Origin: Abyssibacter sp036156195
GTDB taxonomy: Bacteria; Pseudomonadota; Gammaproteobacteria; Nevskiales; OUC007
DNA: 64,000 nucleotides
Assembly: GCA_036156195.1 (NCBI GenBank)
Contig: JAYZUZ010000004.1
Location: forward strand, 1-64,000
Reading direction: 5' to 3'
Numbering within the stretch: the stretch's first letter is position 1; every line of letters starts with the position of its first letter. Below the pieces are notes generated by a model. That model was not told the origin of the DNA, did not search any database, and worked only from the letters and a program-made list of their open reading frames with translations. This document shows positions 26,164 through 34,864 of the stretch, one piece after another. The translations under genes and the position numbers were made by a program.

Positions 26164-26994
26164 TCAACTGCCAGGTTGTCGGTGCAGCGGACAGGGCACG
26201 GCCACAAGCGCGCCGTCTTCCAGGCGTAGCGCGGTGAGCGAGCCGCCCCAGACACAGCCGGTATCCAGGCCAACGACATTGTGCTCCGGCCACTGGACCG
26301 TGCCGAGTGTGGACCAGTGTCCGAAGACGATCTGGGTGTCGCGTGTCCGCCGGTCCGGCAGCGCAAACCAGGGCAGTGCCGCAGCGGCTTCCGATGTCGG
26401 ATGACCTTTGGCCGCAAAGTCGAGACTGCCATCAGGCCGACAAAAGCGCATACGCGTCAGGCAGTTGACGATCAGTCGCAAGCGATCAGCCTCGTGGTGC
26501 TGTGTTGACCACTGATCGGGGTGATTGCCATACATCGACTTGAGAAACGCGGGCCGCGTGTGGTCGGCAAGTCGCGTTTCGACCATGGACGAATAATGGA
26601 GGACTTCGTCCAGCGTCCAGTCACGGTGCACACCGGCATGGACAATGAGCGTATTAAACGATTCAAGATGGATGGCCAGCGGTCGCCGGGCCAACCACGC
26701 CAGCCAGTCGTGCGCGTCGGATGCGTCGAGTATCGGGCGCAGATCAGGCTGCGACTTGGGGGCAACGCCGGCTGCCTCGGCCAGCAGGTGCAGATCATGA
26801 TTCCCCAATACGCAATCAACACGGTCGCGCAATGCATAGACCGCACGCAGAGTCTCGAGTGACGCCGGTCCGCGATTCACAAGGTCGCCTGCGATCCAGA
26901 GGCGGTCCTCCGCGGGGTCGAAGCGGATGGCCTCCATGAGGCGCATGAAGTCTTCGTAGCAACCCTGCAAATCGCCTACGATCCAGTGGCTCAT
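26164..26994 (-). CDS. apaH: Diadenosine tetraphosphatase ApaH
   Basis: This 276-residue metallophosphoesterase has all family motifs: GDLQGC, 'GDLVNRGP', 'GNHDLHLLA', 'VHAGV' and 'VFGHWSTLG'. ApaH splits Ap4A symmetrically to two ADP and removes Np4 caps from RNA. In many gammaproteobacteria apaH closes the lptD-surA-pdxA-rsmA-apaG-apaH operon; here it stands alone, about 14 kb from that operon. Confidence 0.95.
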   Translation of the reverse strand: MSHWIVGDLQGCYEDFMRLMEAIRFDPAEDRLWIAGDLVNRGPASLETLRAVYALRDRVDCVLGNHDLHLLAEAAGVAPKSQPDLRPILDASDAHDWLAWLARRPLAIHLESFNTLIVHAGVHRDWTLDEVLHYSSMVETRLADHTRPAFLKSMYGNHPDQWSTQHHEADRLRLIVNCLTRMRFCRPDGSLDFAAKGHPTSEAAAALPWFALPDRRTRDTQIVFGHWSTLGTVQWPEHNVVGLDTGCVWGGSLTALRLEDGALVAVPCPLHRQPGS

Positions 26995-27060
26995 TCCGTT
27001 GTTCCGATCAGATGACGAGTGAACACCGACAAGCGGTGGCTGCCAGCCGGTCCACCGTTG

Positions 27061-27089
27061 TTGCGGCCGGCCGGCTGGGTGTTAACAAT
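27061..27089 (+). promoter_or_regulatory. Candidate promoter of the Tad locus
   Basis: TTGCGG (27061-27066) and AACAAT (27084-27089) with a 17-base spacer lie in the only AT-rich patch before flp; the -35-like hexamer is the same as the one before the DUF1302 gene. An alternative -35 TTAACA (27082) has no good -10. Weak evidence only. Confidence 0.25.
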
Positions 27090-27135
27090 ACCGTTACAAA
27101 AATGATTCTCGGTTGCACGAGAAAGGAACCCCGCA

Positions 27136-27333
27136 ATGCTTAGCTACGTCCTGTCCCTTTACAAACTCTGGCGAGATGACGAAGCAGCCAGCGCGGTGGA
27201 GTATGGCTTGGTGATCGGTTTGATCGCCGTCGCCCTGATTGTGATTCTCGGATCGCTGGGTGAGGGGCTGGAGGCCTTGTTCAAAGAAGCGTGCGACGAA
27301 GTGGTCGACGGCGGCTGCACGTCCGGGAACTAG
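27136..27333 (+). CDS. flp: Flp-family type IVc prepilin
   Basis: This 65-residue prepilin has a short charged leader and the Flp signature 'AVEYGLVIGLIAVALIVIL'. By alignment Glu22 and Tyr23 are the conserved +5/+6 residues of the mature pilin, making Ala18 the first mature residue. The residue before the cut (Ala17) is Ala, where Flp pilins nearly always have Gly. The C-terminus has two cysteines that could form a loop. AAAGGA precedes the ATG. It is the only pilin-like gene in the locus and its first gene. Confidence 0.92.
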   Translation: MLSYVLSLYKLWRDDEAASAVEYGLVIGLIAVALIVILGSLGEGLEALFKEACDEVVDGGCTSGN

Positions 27334-27346
27334 CGTCGATCAACCG

Positions 27347-27805
27347 GTGATCGGTACATTGCTCGGGCTGGCTTGGGCCAGCTGGGCTGTCGTCATCGGC
27401 TGGATTGATAGGCGTCATCGCCGTGTAAGCAACCTCTGGTGGGTGGCCGCGCTGCCAATGGCGTTGTTGACACCTTTTGTGCTGCACCCAGGGCGTGCCT
27501 GGGCCTTGTTTCTCAGTCTCTCCGGGCTTTTGCTCGCGCTGGCGCTGCACCTAGGGCCCTGGATGCGTGGCTGGCTCGGAGGCGCAGACCTCAAAATCTA
27601 CGCTGTGATCGGCTGGGGCTACGGCGCATTGTTTTTTCTGGAAGTCTTTGCGATCGCTTCGCTATTGTTGGCAGTGACCGCAGCCATCCACCGCCTGCGA
27701 TCACGTACGCCATCGCCGCGCATTCCCGTGTTACCTACGATGGCAGTCAGTCTGGTGGCCTGGACCATCAGTGGCCCGTGGTGGGTTGGAGGACAGGGGT
27801 TTTGA
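27347..27805 (+). CDS. cpaA: Prepilin peptidase CpaA/TadV
   Basis: This 152-residue integral membrane aspartyl protease has four to five TM helices. The two catalytic Asp residues are Asp21 ('GWIDRRHRRVSN') and Asp81 ('GGADLKIY'), the GxxD-type pair of the TadV/CpaA family. It cleaves the leader of Flp. I set the start at GTG 27347, 13 bases after flp; the longer frame overlaps flp. It ends at the start of tadE (TTGA overlap). Confidence 0.85.
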   Translation: MIGTLLGLAWASWAVVIGWIDRRHRRVSNLWWVAALPMALLTPFVLHPGRAWALFLSLSGLLLALALHLGPWMRGWLGGADLKIYAVIGWGYGALFFLEVFAIASLLLAVTAAIHRLRSRTPSPRIPVLPTMAVSLVAWTISGPWWVGGQGF

Positions 27806-28302
27806 ACATTGGCCGTTTCAGTGTGGGACGGAGCAGGCAGCGGGGTGCAACCGCCCTGGAGTTCGCATTCGTCTTCCCGCTGCTCTTCCTGCTGATGTAC
27901 GGCATCCTGGTGTATGCCTACATCTTTCTTCTGAAGGAATCGCTGGCCTTTGTGGCCCAGGAAGCGGCAGAGTCGGCGGTGGCGGTCGACCCCTTCGATA
28001 ACCAGAATTACGGTGACCAGGTGCGTCAGCGCGCGCAACAAACGGCGTCGAGCCTGCTACAGTGGCTGCCAAACGATCAGCGCGAGCTGGTGGTGGGTTC
28101 CAACGGAGAGTTGGTCGACGTCGACCTGGTGCCGAGCGGGGGGCAGCGATTTGTCCGCGTTCGTCTGGAGTTCGTCATCCGCGACCTGTTTCCGTCGATC
28201 CCGTTGCCTTTGGTGGGCCAGGCGCCGCCCATGCCTGATGTGCTCAGGGCGGAGGCCTCCGCCCTGGTTGATGCCACCATTGCGGAGGCCGAGGGCGGCT
28301 GA
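27802..28302 (+). CDS. tadE: TadE-like pseudopilin
   Basis: This 166-residue protein starts 'NIGRFSVGRSRQRGATALEFAFVFPLLFLLMYGILVYAY', given in short here: the RGATALEFAFVFP motif is the TadE signature, with a single N-terminal TM helix and a periplasmic domain. TadE/F are minor pseudopilins processed by TadV. The start is a TTG at 27802, supported by GGAGGA (27788-27793) and overlap with the cpaA stop; a GTG at 27823 is the alternative. Confidence 0.82.
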   Translation: MNIGRFSVGRSRQRGATALEFAFVFPLLFLLMYGILVYAYIFLLKESLAFVAQEAAESAVAVDPFDNQNYGDQVRQRAQQTASSLLQWLPNDQRELVVGSNGELVDVDLVPSGGQRFVRVRLEFVIRDLFPSIPLPLVGQAPPMPDVLRAEASALVDATIAEAEGG

Positions 28303-28375
28303 GGGACAGACAGTGGGGAGGCCGGCTAAGCCGGTCAGCCACGGAGAGCGAGGTTAGACGAGTGGGGAGTGCAGC

Positions 28376-29260
28376 TTGAGCAGCTCAGCGATGAAAATCC
28401 TGGCCATCGTCATGCTGGCCATCGCCGGGCTAGCCGGTTTGGTTGCTTATCGCATGAGCGTGGACTACGCCCGTGCGCCACAGCCCTTGCCTGAAGCCGC
28501 CGAACAGGAAGAGGTTGTGCCGACGACGCTTGTTGTCGTGGCGCTCCAGCCTTTGGCTGCCAATGTCCAGATTCAGCGGGATGATGTCGCGTTGACGCCG
28601 GTGACCATTGCGCCGGCCCGTTACTTTGCCAATGTGGATGATGTCGTCGGCCGCGTGCCGCTGGTCGACATCGATGCAGGCGCGCCGGTGACGCCCCGGT
28701 ATTTCCGCGATGCCAATGTGCTCGCGCGCATCATTCCGGCGGGCAGCAAGGCCATGTCGCTGCAAATCGACGAAGTCGTGGCTGTCGGCGGTTTTGTGCG
28801 ACCCGGGGATACAGTGGATGTGCTGGTGTTCCTGCGCGGTAGCGGAATGCAGGATGCCCAGGCCCGTTATCTGCTCCGCAGTGCGCTGGTGCTTGGCTAT
28901 GAAGAGCGGGTTATCGACCGCCCCGAAGGGGTGGATGACAGCGCCAACTCTCGTCGTCAACGGATTCGGACTGCGGTCGTCGCGGTTCCAGATGCAGAGG
29001 TCACGCGCGTCATGCTGGGAGCCAGTCTGGGTGAACTGCGTCTGGCGCTGCATGGCCAAGGGGATGCCGAGGGTGGTGCACAGTCCGGAGCGCTGCCGCT
29101 GGTCACCGACGCGGCCACCGTAGCTAGCACCCCGTCGGCCGACGTCATCACGCGAGAAGAGCTTGTGGGTATCGAGAAGAAAAAGCCCGCCACGGAGAGA
29201 AGGGTGCAACCACCGGTTTACGTTTATCGGGCTAACGAACTGGAGTCGGTGCGGCCATGA
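28376..29260 (+). CDS. cpaB: Flp pilus assembly protein CpaB/RcpC
   Basis: This 294-residue protein has an N-terminal TM helix, then a SAF-type domain ('VVVALQPLAANVQIQRDDVALTPV', key words PLAANV and DDVAL) and the RcpC region ('VAVGGFVRPGDTVDVLVFL'). RcpC/CpaB is thought to sit in the periplasm with the secretin and bind peptidoglycan or help pilin modification. The start is either TTG 28376 (GGGGAG six bases upstream) or ATG 28391 (weak ribosome site); I favour TTG. The stop overlaps cpaC as ATGA. Confidence 0.87.
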   Translation: MSSSAMKILAIVMLAIAGLAGLVAYRMSVDYARAPQPLPEAAEQEEVVPTTLVVVALQPLAANVQIQRDDVALTPVTIAPARYFANVDDVVGRVPLVDIDAGAPVTPRYFRDANVLARIIPAGSKAMSLQIDEVVAVGGFVRPGDTVDVLVFLRGSGMQDAQARYLLRSALVLGYEERVIDRPEGVDDSANSRRQRIRTAVVAVPDAEVTRVMLGASLGELRLALHGQGDAEGGAQSGALPLVTDAATVASTPSADVITREELVGIEKKKPATERRVQPPVYVYRANELESVRP

Positions 29261-30612
29261 GAATCTGGGCTCGGCTGCGTGCTGGCAGCTACATCATGCT
29301 TATCGGCCTGGCGTCCGTAGCCACGCTTGCCCAGGCCTATCTGCCGGATAGCCAGGTGCTGCGAGTTGATCAGGGCACGCATGAACTGTTGCGACAGCCC
29401 ACAGAGATCGAACGCGTCGCGGTTGGCGATCCCAGCGTGGCCGACGTCAACGTTATCAACCGGCGAGAGGTGCTCGTGACCGGTAAGGCGCCGGGCATTA
29501 CCAGTTTGCTGATCTGGGGACGCAATGCAGGCACTCCGCGTGAATATCGCGTCACGGTCGGCAAGCCGCCCAGCCCAGCCGGCCAACTGCCGGATGATCC
29601 CAGCCTGGCTCAAGCCCGTGTCGTACCCGGGCAGGGGTTGGCCGGCGAACTGCCCAGCCTGGCTGCGCATCAGCGTGCGCGGGCCCAGAGCGCGGGTGGT
29701 GACACGCCGGCCGCCGTGGATGCGTCGACCGTGGCCATTGATACCCAGGTTCACGCCGCAATCAAGATTGTCGAGGTCAGCCGCACGACGCTGGAGCAGT
29801 TTGGTTTCAACTTCATCAAGAACTCGCTGAACACGACGGTGACCGTGTCGCCGCCGGGTGCCTTGTCCGGCATTGTTCAGAACCAGGAGCTGGGCGGCTT
29901 CGACCTCGCGTCGGGTTCCGGATTTCGCGCTGTCCAGGATGCTTTTCAACTCGCGATTGGTGATGCCACGAACAGTGTGCTCGGTGTGATCAGTCTGCTC
30001 GAGCGTCGGGGGCTGGCTCGGACGCTGGCCGAGCCCAGTCTGGTGGCGGCGAGCGGGCAGCAAGCGAGTTTTCTTGCCGGTGGCGAGTTTCCCATTCCTG
30101 TCGTCCAGGGCAATAGCAATGCTGTCTCGGTAGAGTTCAAGGAATTTGGTGTTCGGCTCACCATGAGCCCGACGGTGTTGTCCGCTGATCGCATCGCCCT
30201 CAAGGTGGCGCCGGAAGTCAGCGAGCTGGATTTCAATTCCGGTTTTCAGTCTGGTGGCGTCGCGGTGCCCGGCTTGGCGGTGCGTCGCACAGACACGACG
30301 ATCGAATTGGGGGATGGCGAAAGCTTTGTCATCAGTGGCCTGATCAGCAATCGTTTGCAATCGAGTGTCGACAAAATTCCCTTCCTGGGTGATGTCCCGA
30401 TATTGGGTGCTTTTTTCCGGAGCAGTCAGTACACCCGCGATGAGCGTGAATTGATCATGGTCGTGACACCGACCATTGTTCGTCCGCTTGCAGCGGGTGC
30501 CCAGACGCCGCCACTACCCGGTGCGGAGTTGGACGGTTACCGGCCTGGTTTTGGCGAGTTCATGCTTTTCGAGAACGGTCGGTTTGATACCGGCAGTGGT
30601 TTTTCCGAGTAG
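29257..30612 (+). CDS. cpaC: Tad secretin CpaC/RcpA
   Basis: This 451-residue protein has a signal peptide (cut near AQA27), an N-terminal pilus/BON-type domain ('LRVDQGTHELLRQPTEIERVAVGDPSVADV') and the C-terminal secretin core with 'LAEPSLVAASGQQASFLAGGEFPIPV' and 'IPFLGDVPILGAFFRS'. It forms the outer membrane channel for the Tad pilus. Length agrees with CpaC proteins. It is coupled to cpaB, and cpaE follows nine bases after the stop. Confidence 0.94.
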   Translation: MRIWARLRAGSYIMLIGLASVATLAQAYLPDSQVLRVDQGTHELLRQPTEIERVAVGDPSVADVNVINRREVLVTGKAPGITSLLIWGRNAGTPREYRVTVGKPPSPAGQLPDDPSLAQARVVPGQGLAGELPSLAAHQRARAQSAGGDTPAAVDASTVAIDTQVHAAIKIVEVSRTTLEQFGFNFIKNSLNTTVTVSPPGALSGIVQNQELGGFDLASGSGFRAVQDAFQLAIGDATNSVLGVISLLERRGLARTLAEPSLVAASGQQASFLAGGEFPIPVVQGNSNAVSVEFKEFGVRLTMSPTVLSADRIALKVAPEVSELDFNSGFQSGGVAVPGLAVRRTDTTIELGDGESFVISGLISNRLQSSVDKIPFLGDVPILGAFFRSSQYTRDERELIMVVTPTIVRPLAAGAQTPPLPGAELDGYRPGFGEFMLFENGRFDTGSGFSE

Positions 30613-30620
30613 GCACGACG

Positions 30621-31799
30621 ATGAAGACGCAAGCCATTCTCGTTGCCGCCGACCCGGTGTACGCCCACTGGCTGACTGAATCGCTGGGCGGTGGTGTCGA
30701 AGTGCATCTGGTTCGCAGTCTCAGTACCCTGCCGGAAATCGGGCATATCGGTTTGGCGTTTGTCGAAATCGATCCCGAAAACCCGGCCAGTGGGGCGCAG
30801 ACGGTTGATCATCTGCTTGCCCGCCAGCCCGAACTGCCCGTGTTCGCAGTGGGGCTGGACTCGTCCTCCGATGCTGTGCTGAGCGCTGTGCGTGCCGGGG
30901 CGCGTGACTATTTTGTCCTCAACAAGGACAGCGACAATCTTGCGGGTCTGGTGGGCAAGGTTCTGCGGCGATCGAATTCGGCTGCGAGAGGCCAAGACCA
31001 CGCCCGCCTGTACACATTGCTCAGCGCATCACCCAGCGACGGGTTGGCCTTTCTGGGCGGGCATCTGGCGCTGGCCCTGTCGCAGCGTAGCGGCCCGGGT
31101 GAACGGGTCTTGCTTATCGATATGGCCAGTCCAGTGGGAGCCTCCCTGGTCTACTTCAACGTCAACCAGACCTATACGCTGGTGGACGCGCTACACGATG
31201 TATACCGATGCGACCAAACGCTCATCGACACCGCCTTCGCCCGACATGAGTCGGGGGTGTTCGTCCTGTCGCTGAGCGAGGAGACGCTGGGTTTTCCTGA
31301 GCTGGATCAGCAGAACATTGTGGCCCTGGTCGAAACGTTGCGCTCGCATTTCGGCGCGATTGTGCTCGCGGCCGATGCCCACGCCTCCGTACCGGTGCTG
31401 GGCACGCTGGTCAGCCAGTCCACACGGACCCTGTTGCTGTCGGATCAGTCCATTCTGCGCAGCCGCCAGAACAAGACGCTGCTCCAACGTCTGCGGGTCG
31501 AGGAATGCGCCCTGGATCGCGCTGGCCTGCTCATCGAGAACTACCGGGCTCGCCTGGGACTGACGGTCGACAATTTGTCCGAACTGCTGGATCTGCCCAT
31601 CTACGGGACACTGGGAGGGCAGCCGACCCAGCGTATTCATGCCATGAATGCCGGAGAGTCCCTGTTTAGCATTGCGCCGCGAGACCCCTACGCCCGGAGT
31701 GTGGTTGAGCTGGCCGATCGCCTGGATCGGTCCGGTGAGGCAGGTGACCTGGTGCCGGCGTCCGGAGAGGGCTGGGTGTCACGCCTCTTTGCAGGCTGA
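30621..31799 (+). CDS. cpaE: Pilus localisation protein CpaE/TadZ with degenerate Walker A
   Basis: This 392-residue protein has an N-terminal receiver-like domain (about 1-115, no obvious phosphoacceptor) and a ParA/MinD-like domain. In the place of the deviant Walker A (KGGxGKT) it has 'SASPSDGLAFLGG' at 135-147, with no lysine. The Walker A'-like Asp167 ('VLLIDMASP') and later 'IVLAADAHASVPV' remain. TadZ proteins mark the pole or site of Tad machine assembly. Loss of the lysines argues that this copy does not hydrolyse ATP like MinD. It lies in the usual place between the secretin and the cpaF ATPase. Confidence 0.85.
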   Translation: MKTQAILVAADPVYAHWLTESLGGGVEVHLVRSLSTLPEIGHIGLAFVEIDPENPASGAQTVDHLLARQPELPVFAVGLDSSSDAVLSAVRAGARDYFVLNKDSDNLAGLVGKVLRRSNSAARGQDHARLYTLLSASPSDGLAFLGGHLALALSQRSGPGERVLLIDMASPVGASLVYFNVNQTYTLVDALHDVYRCDQTLIDTAFARHESGVFVLSLSEETLGFPELDQQNIVALVETLRSHFGAIVLAADAHASVPVLGTLVSQSTRTLLLSDQSILRSRQNKTLLQRLRVEECALDRAGLLIENYRARLGLTVDNLSELLDLPIYGTLGGQPTQRIHAMNAGESLFSIAPRDPYARSVVELADRLDRSGEAGDLVPASGEGWVSRLFAG

Positions 31800-31806
31800 G
31801 GCAGGC

Positions 31807-33024
31807 ATGAGCGCGCAGGACGATCAACGGTTCCGGCTAAGCGACCAATATCAGAGTCTCAAGTCGGCAATCCACCGACACCTCATCGGGCTCATTGATG
31901 AGCGCAATCTCGATGTCGACCAGCTCAGTCCGCAGCAGGTGCAGCAGCTGTGTCTGGACCAGGTGCGTCGGTATGTGCTGGATCAGAAATTGCCGGTCAA
32001 TCAGCGCGAAGTCGAAATTCTCTCTCGCGATGCCCGGCACGAGCTCATCGGGTACGGCCCGATTCAGGAGCTGGTCGACGATGAGGCCGTCGACGATATT
32101 GTGGTCAACGGTCCGGCGCAGGTGTTCGTGGAACGTGCCGGCCGCCTCGCCGAGGTGCCGGTTCGCTTCATGGATGATGCGCATGTCGTCCGTGTCATCC
32201 AGCGCATTCTTGCACCGCTTGGGCGTCGGGTGGATGAATCCACGCCGATGGTGGATGCGCGCCTTCCGGATGGCTCACGTGTCAATGCCATCATCCCGCC
32301 GATTGCGCTCAACGGGCCCTGTGTGTCGATTCGCAAGTTCAGGAAGCGTCCGCTGAGCAGCGCCGAGCTTCTTGCCAATGGAACGGTGAGTGAGGCTTTG
32401 CTCGACTACCTGCAGAAGCGGGTCCGCGATCGGGCCAATTTGCTCGTTGTGGGGGGCACCGGCTCCGGCAAGACCACCTTGTTGAACGTGTTGTCGGGGT
32501 GGATTCCCGATGCCGAGCGTGTGGTGACCATCGAGGATGCTGCCGAGTTACGGCTCCACCATGCCCACACCGTCCGCCTGGAATCACGCCCCCCCAACCT
32601 GGAGGGCGAGCGGGCTGTCACCGCCCGGGATCTGGTCCGCAACGCGCTGCGCATGCGACCCGACCGCATCATCGTCGGTGAGGTGCGCGGTGATGAGGTG
32701 TTGGACATGCTGCAGGCCATGAATACCGGCCACGATGGGTCGATGACCACGCTGCATGCAAACAGCTGCGCCGATGCCATTCATCGCCTGGAGTTGCTGG
32801 CCGGATTCGCAGGATTCACCGGTTCTGAGGTGACGCTGCGAGGGCAGGTCGTCAGCGCAATCGACCTAATGGTGCACGTCTCCCGGCTGCCCGATGGCTC
32901 CCGCAGAGTGATGTCGATCACTGAGATCCAGGGGCTCGATGCAGGGGAGGTTCAGCTCGTGGATGTCTTCCGCTTCGATCATGCACAGGCCGATCATCTC
33001 GACTGCCGCGAGGAGGCGTCGTGA
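31807..33024 (+). CDS. cpaF: Tad secretion ATPase CpaF/TadA
   Basis: This 405-residue hexameric ATPase powers extension (and in some species retraction) of the Tad pilus. Walker A GGTGSGKTT is at 216-224, the Asp box is in 'VTIEDAAELRL', Walker B is 'DRIIVGEVRG', and the His box is 'HDGSMTTLHA'. The N-terminal helical domain is complete. The start is ATG 31807, right after the cpaE stop. The stop overlaps tadB (GTGA). Confidence 0.96.
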   Translation: MSAQDDQRFRLSDQYQSLKSAIHRHLIGLIDERNLDVDQLSPQQVQQLCLDQVRRYVLDQKLPVNQREVEILSRDARHELIGYGPIQELVDDEAVDDIVVNGPAQVFVERAGRLAEVPVRFMDDAHVVRVIQRILAPLGRRVDESTPMVDARLPDGSRVNAIIPPIALNGPCVSIRKFRKRPLSSAELLANGTVSEALLDYLQKRVRDRANLLVVGGTGSGKTTLLNVLSGWIPDAERVVTIEDAAELRLHHAHTVRLESRPPNLEGERAVTARDLVRNALRMRPDRIIVGEVRGDEVLDMLQAMNTGHDGSMTTLHANSCADAIHRLELLAGFAGFTGSEVTLRGQVVSAIDLMVHVSRLPDGSRRVMSITEIQGLDAGEVQLVDVFRFDHAQADHLDCREEAS

Positions 33025-33950
33025 TAGGGCTGGTGGTCGGTCTGGTCTTCGCGATTGTCTGTGTGGCGGCGGCGTTGTGGCTTTATGGGGCGGCGCGGCA
33101 GCGTCAGGAGCGCGAGGATGTCCTGCTCCGCCTGCGTGCGATGGGGGCGGCACCGACGGAAGCGAGACGCCTGCGCATGCGCGCTAGCGATGTTCGCAAT
33201 CCTTTGTCTCGCTGGGCCTTGCATCAATTCTGGCGGGCGGGTATCCAGCTGGAGCCGGCACGGTTACGCCTGGCCTGCCTGGTACTGTTCGTTGCGGCGC
33301 TGCTGCTGGCCGTGTTGCTGGGCATCTCGATGATGCTGCTGATCCTCATGATCGCAGGCCTGGCGCTACATTTGTTTCTGGGGCGGCGGGCGGCCGCCCG
33401 CCGCAACGACATTCTCGAGCAGTTGCCTGATTTTCTGGATCAGATTCTGCGCGCCCTGTCGGCCGGCAATTCGCTGGAGGACGCTCTGGCTGAGTCCGCC
33501 CGGGATGCGCGGAATCCGGTGCGCGAAGTCTTCTTGACGATCAGCCGCCAGGTGCGCCTCGGTGCGCCTGTCGAGGAAGCGCTCGCCCGGCAGGCGGATA
33601 TCCACGAAATCTCGGATCTCCACGTACTGGCCATGGCCGCCAGCGTGAACCGGCAATACGGCGGCAGCCTGCGGCGCATTGTGAAAAGCCTGGTGCATGC
33701 GATCCGTAGCCGCGATTCCGCCGCCCGTGAGCTGCGGGCCCTGACTGCGGAGACCCGATTGTCGGCAACGGCGCTTGTCGCGATTACCGTCGGGTTGACG
33801 CTTTACGTCTGGACACAGAACCCCGACTACTACGCCGAGATGTGGGCCGGTTTCGGTACGCGATTAATGCTGCTGGTCTCGGTGTTGTTGCAGGCATCTG
33901 GCATCGCGATCATTTACTCCATGGTCCGGTCGTCCTGGGGGACGGATTAA
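33021..33950 (+). CDS. tadB: Tad platform protein TadB
   Basis: This 309-residue inner-membrane protein of the GspF superfamily has N-terminal TM helices (about 5-23 and 90-125), the cytoplasmic helical domain 'LEQLPDFLDQILRALSAGNSLEDAL' and two C-terminal TM helices. It is a platform protein paired with TadC. The GTG start overlaps the cpaF stop. Confidence 0.92.
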   Translation: MIGLVVGLVFAIVCVAAALWLYGAARQRQEREDVLLRLRAMGAAPTEARRLRMRASDVRNPLSRWALHQFWRAGIQLEPARLRLACLVLFVAALLLAVLLGISMMLLILMIAGLALHLFLGRRAAARRNDILEQLPDFLDQILRALSAGNSLEDALAESARDARNPVREVFLTISRQVRLGAPVEEALARQADIHEISDLHVLAMAASVNRQYGGSLRRIVKSLVHAIRSRDSAARELRALTAETRLSATALVAITVGLTLYVWTQNPDYYAEMWAGFGTRLMLLVSVLLQASGIAIIYSMVRSSWGTD

Positions 33951-34864
33951 TGTTTCCGGCGTTGGTCATGATCGCTGTTATCGGCATCACGCTGGGGATC
34001 GGGTTGTTACTGATGAGCGCGCTGGCCGGCCGCCGCATACAGCGGCTTGAAGCGCGGGTGACCGGACTGGATACCGTAGACGATGGTGATGCGGGGCATG
34101 GCATGTTGCTGTCGCAGCTGGCCAGAGGCGGCCGGCGGGTCGAGCAATGGATGGATACCCAGGACGAAACCGCGCGCCTGTTCGTGCAGGCCGGTTGGCG
34201 CCAGCCTCAGTCCCGCGTGCTGTTCTACGCGACTCAGTCGGGGTTGCCCCTGGCCGGGGCCACGGGCGTCATCGCTGCCTGGGCCAGTGGTGCCAGTGGC
34301 TGGTCCGTGGGGGAGTTTGCGATGGCGATGTTCGCGGCAGTCGCCATCGCGCTGTTACTGCCCAAGTACCTGCTGAAACGGCGTGCCGAGCGCCGCCAAC
34401 GCCGCATGCGCCACGAAGTGCCGATGTTTATTCATCTGCTGATGCTGTTGTTCGAGGCCGGGCTATCGACGCGTCAAGCGCTGCAAAGTCTGATCCGGGA
34501 AGCGCAGGGCGTGCTGCCCGTGCTCAACGACGAAATGGCTATCGTGTTGCGACAAATCGAAGCGGGTGGTGATACGGCGCAAATTCTCAAGCAACTGGGC
34601 GCCACCATGGAGGTGGGTGAACTGGAGACCGTGTTATCGGTGCTGCGCCAGGCGGATCGCTACGGCGGCGAACTCCGTGAGCCGTTGTCAGAGGCACTGG
34701 CCGTGATGGAAGAGCGGCGGGTGTTCGAGATGCGCGAAGCCGTCAACCGGTTGTCCGGCCGCATGACCGTGGTCATGGTGCTGTTTTTCTTGCCGGCGTT
34801 GTTGATCTTCGTGGCGGGTCCGCCTTTTGTATCGATATTCCGGGTGTTGGGAGCCAGTCAGTGA
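33950..34864 (+). CDS. tadC: Tad platform protein TadC
   Basis: This 304-residue GspF-type membrane protein has an N-terminal TM (about 3-22), helices near 90-140, the domain 'HEVPMFIHLLMLLFEAGLSTRQAL' and a C-terminal TM ('MTVVMVLFFLPALLIFVAG'). It forms the inner-membrane platform with TadB. The start ATG overlaps the tadB stop (TAATG) and its own stop overlaps tadD (GTGA). Confidence 0.92.
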   Translation: MFPALVMIAVIGITLGIGLLLMSALAGRRIQRLEARVTGLDTVDDGDAGHGMLLSQLARGGRRVEQWMDTQDETARLFVQAGWRQPQSRVLFYATQSGLPLAGATGVIAAWASGASGWSVGEFAMAMFAAVAIALLLPKYLLKRRAERRQRRMRHEVPMFIHLLMLLFEAGLSTRQALQSLIREAQGVLPVLNDEMAIVLRQIEAGGDTAQILKQLGATMEVGELETVLSVLRQADRYGGELREPLSEALAVMEERRVFEMREAVNRLSGRMTVVMVLFFLPALLIFVAGPPFVSIFRVLGASQ

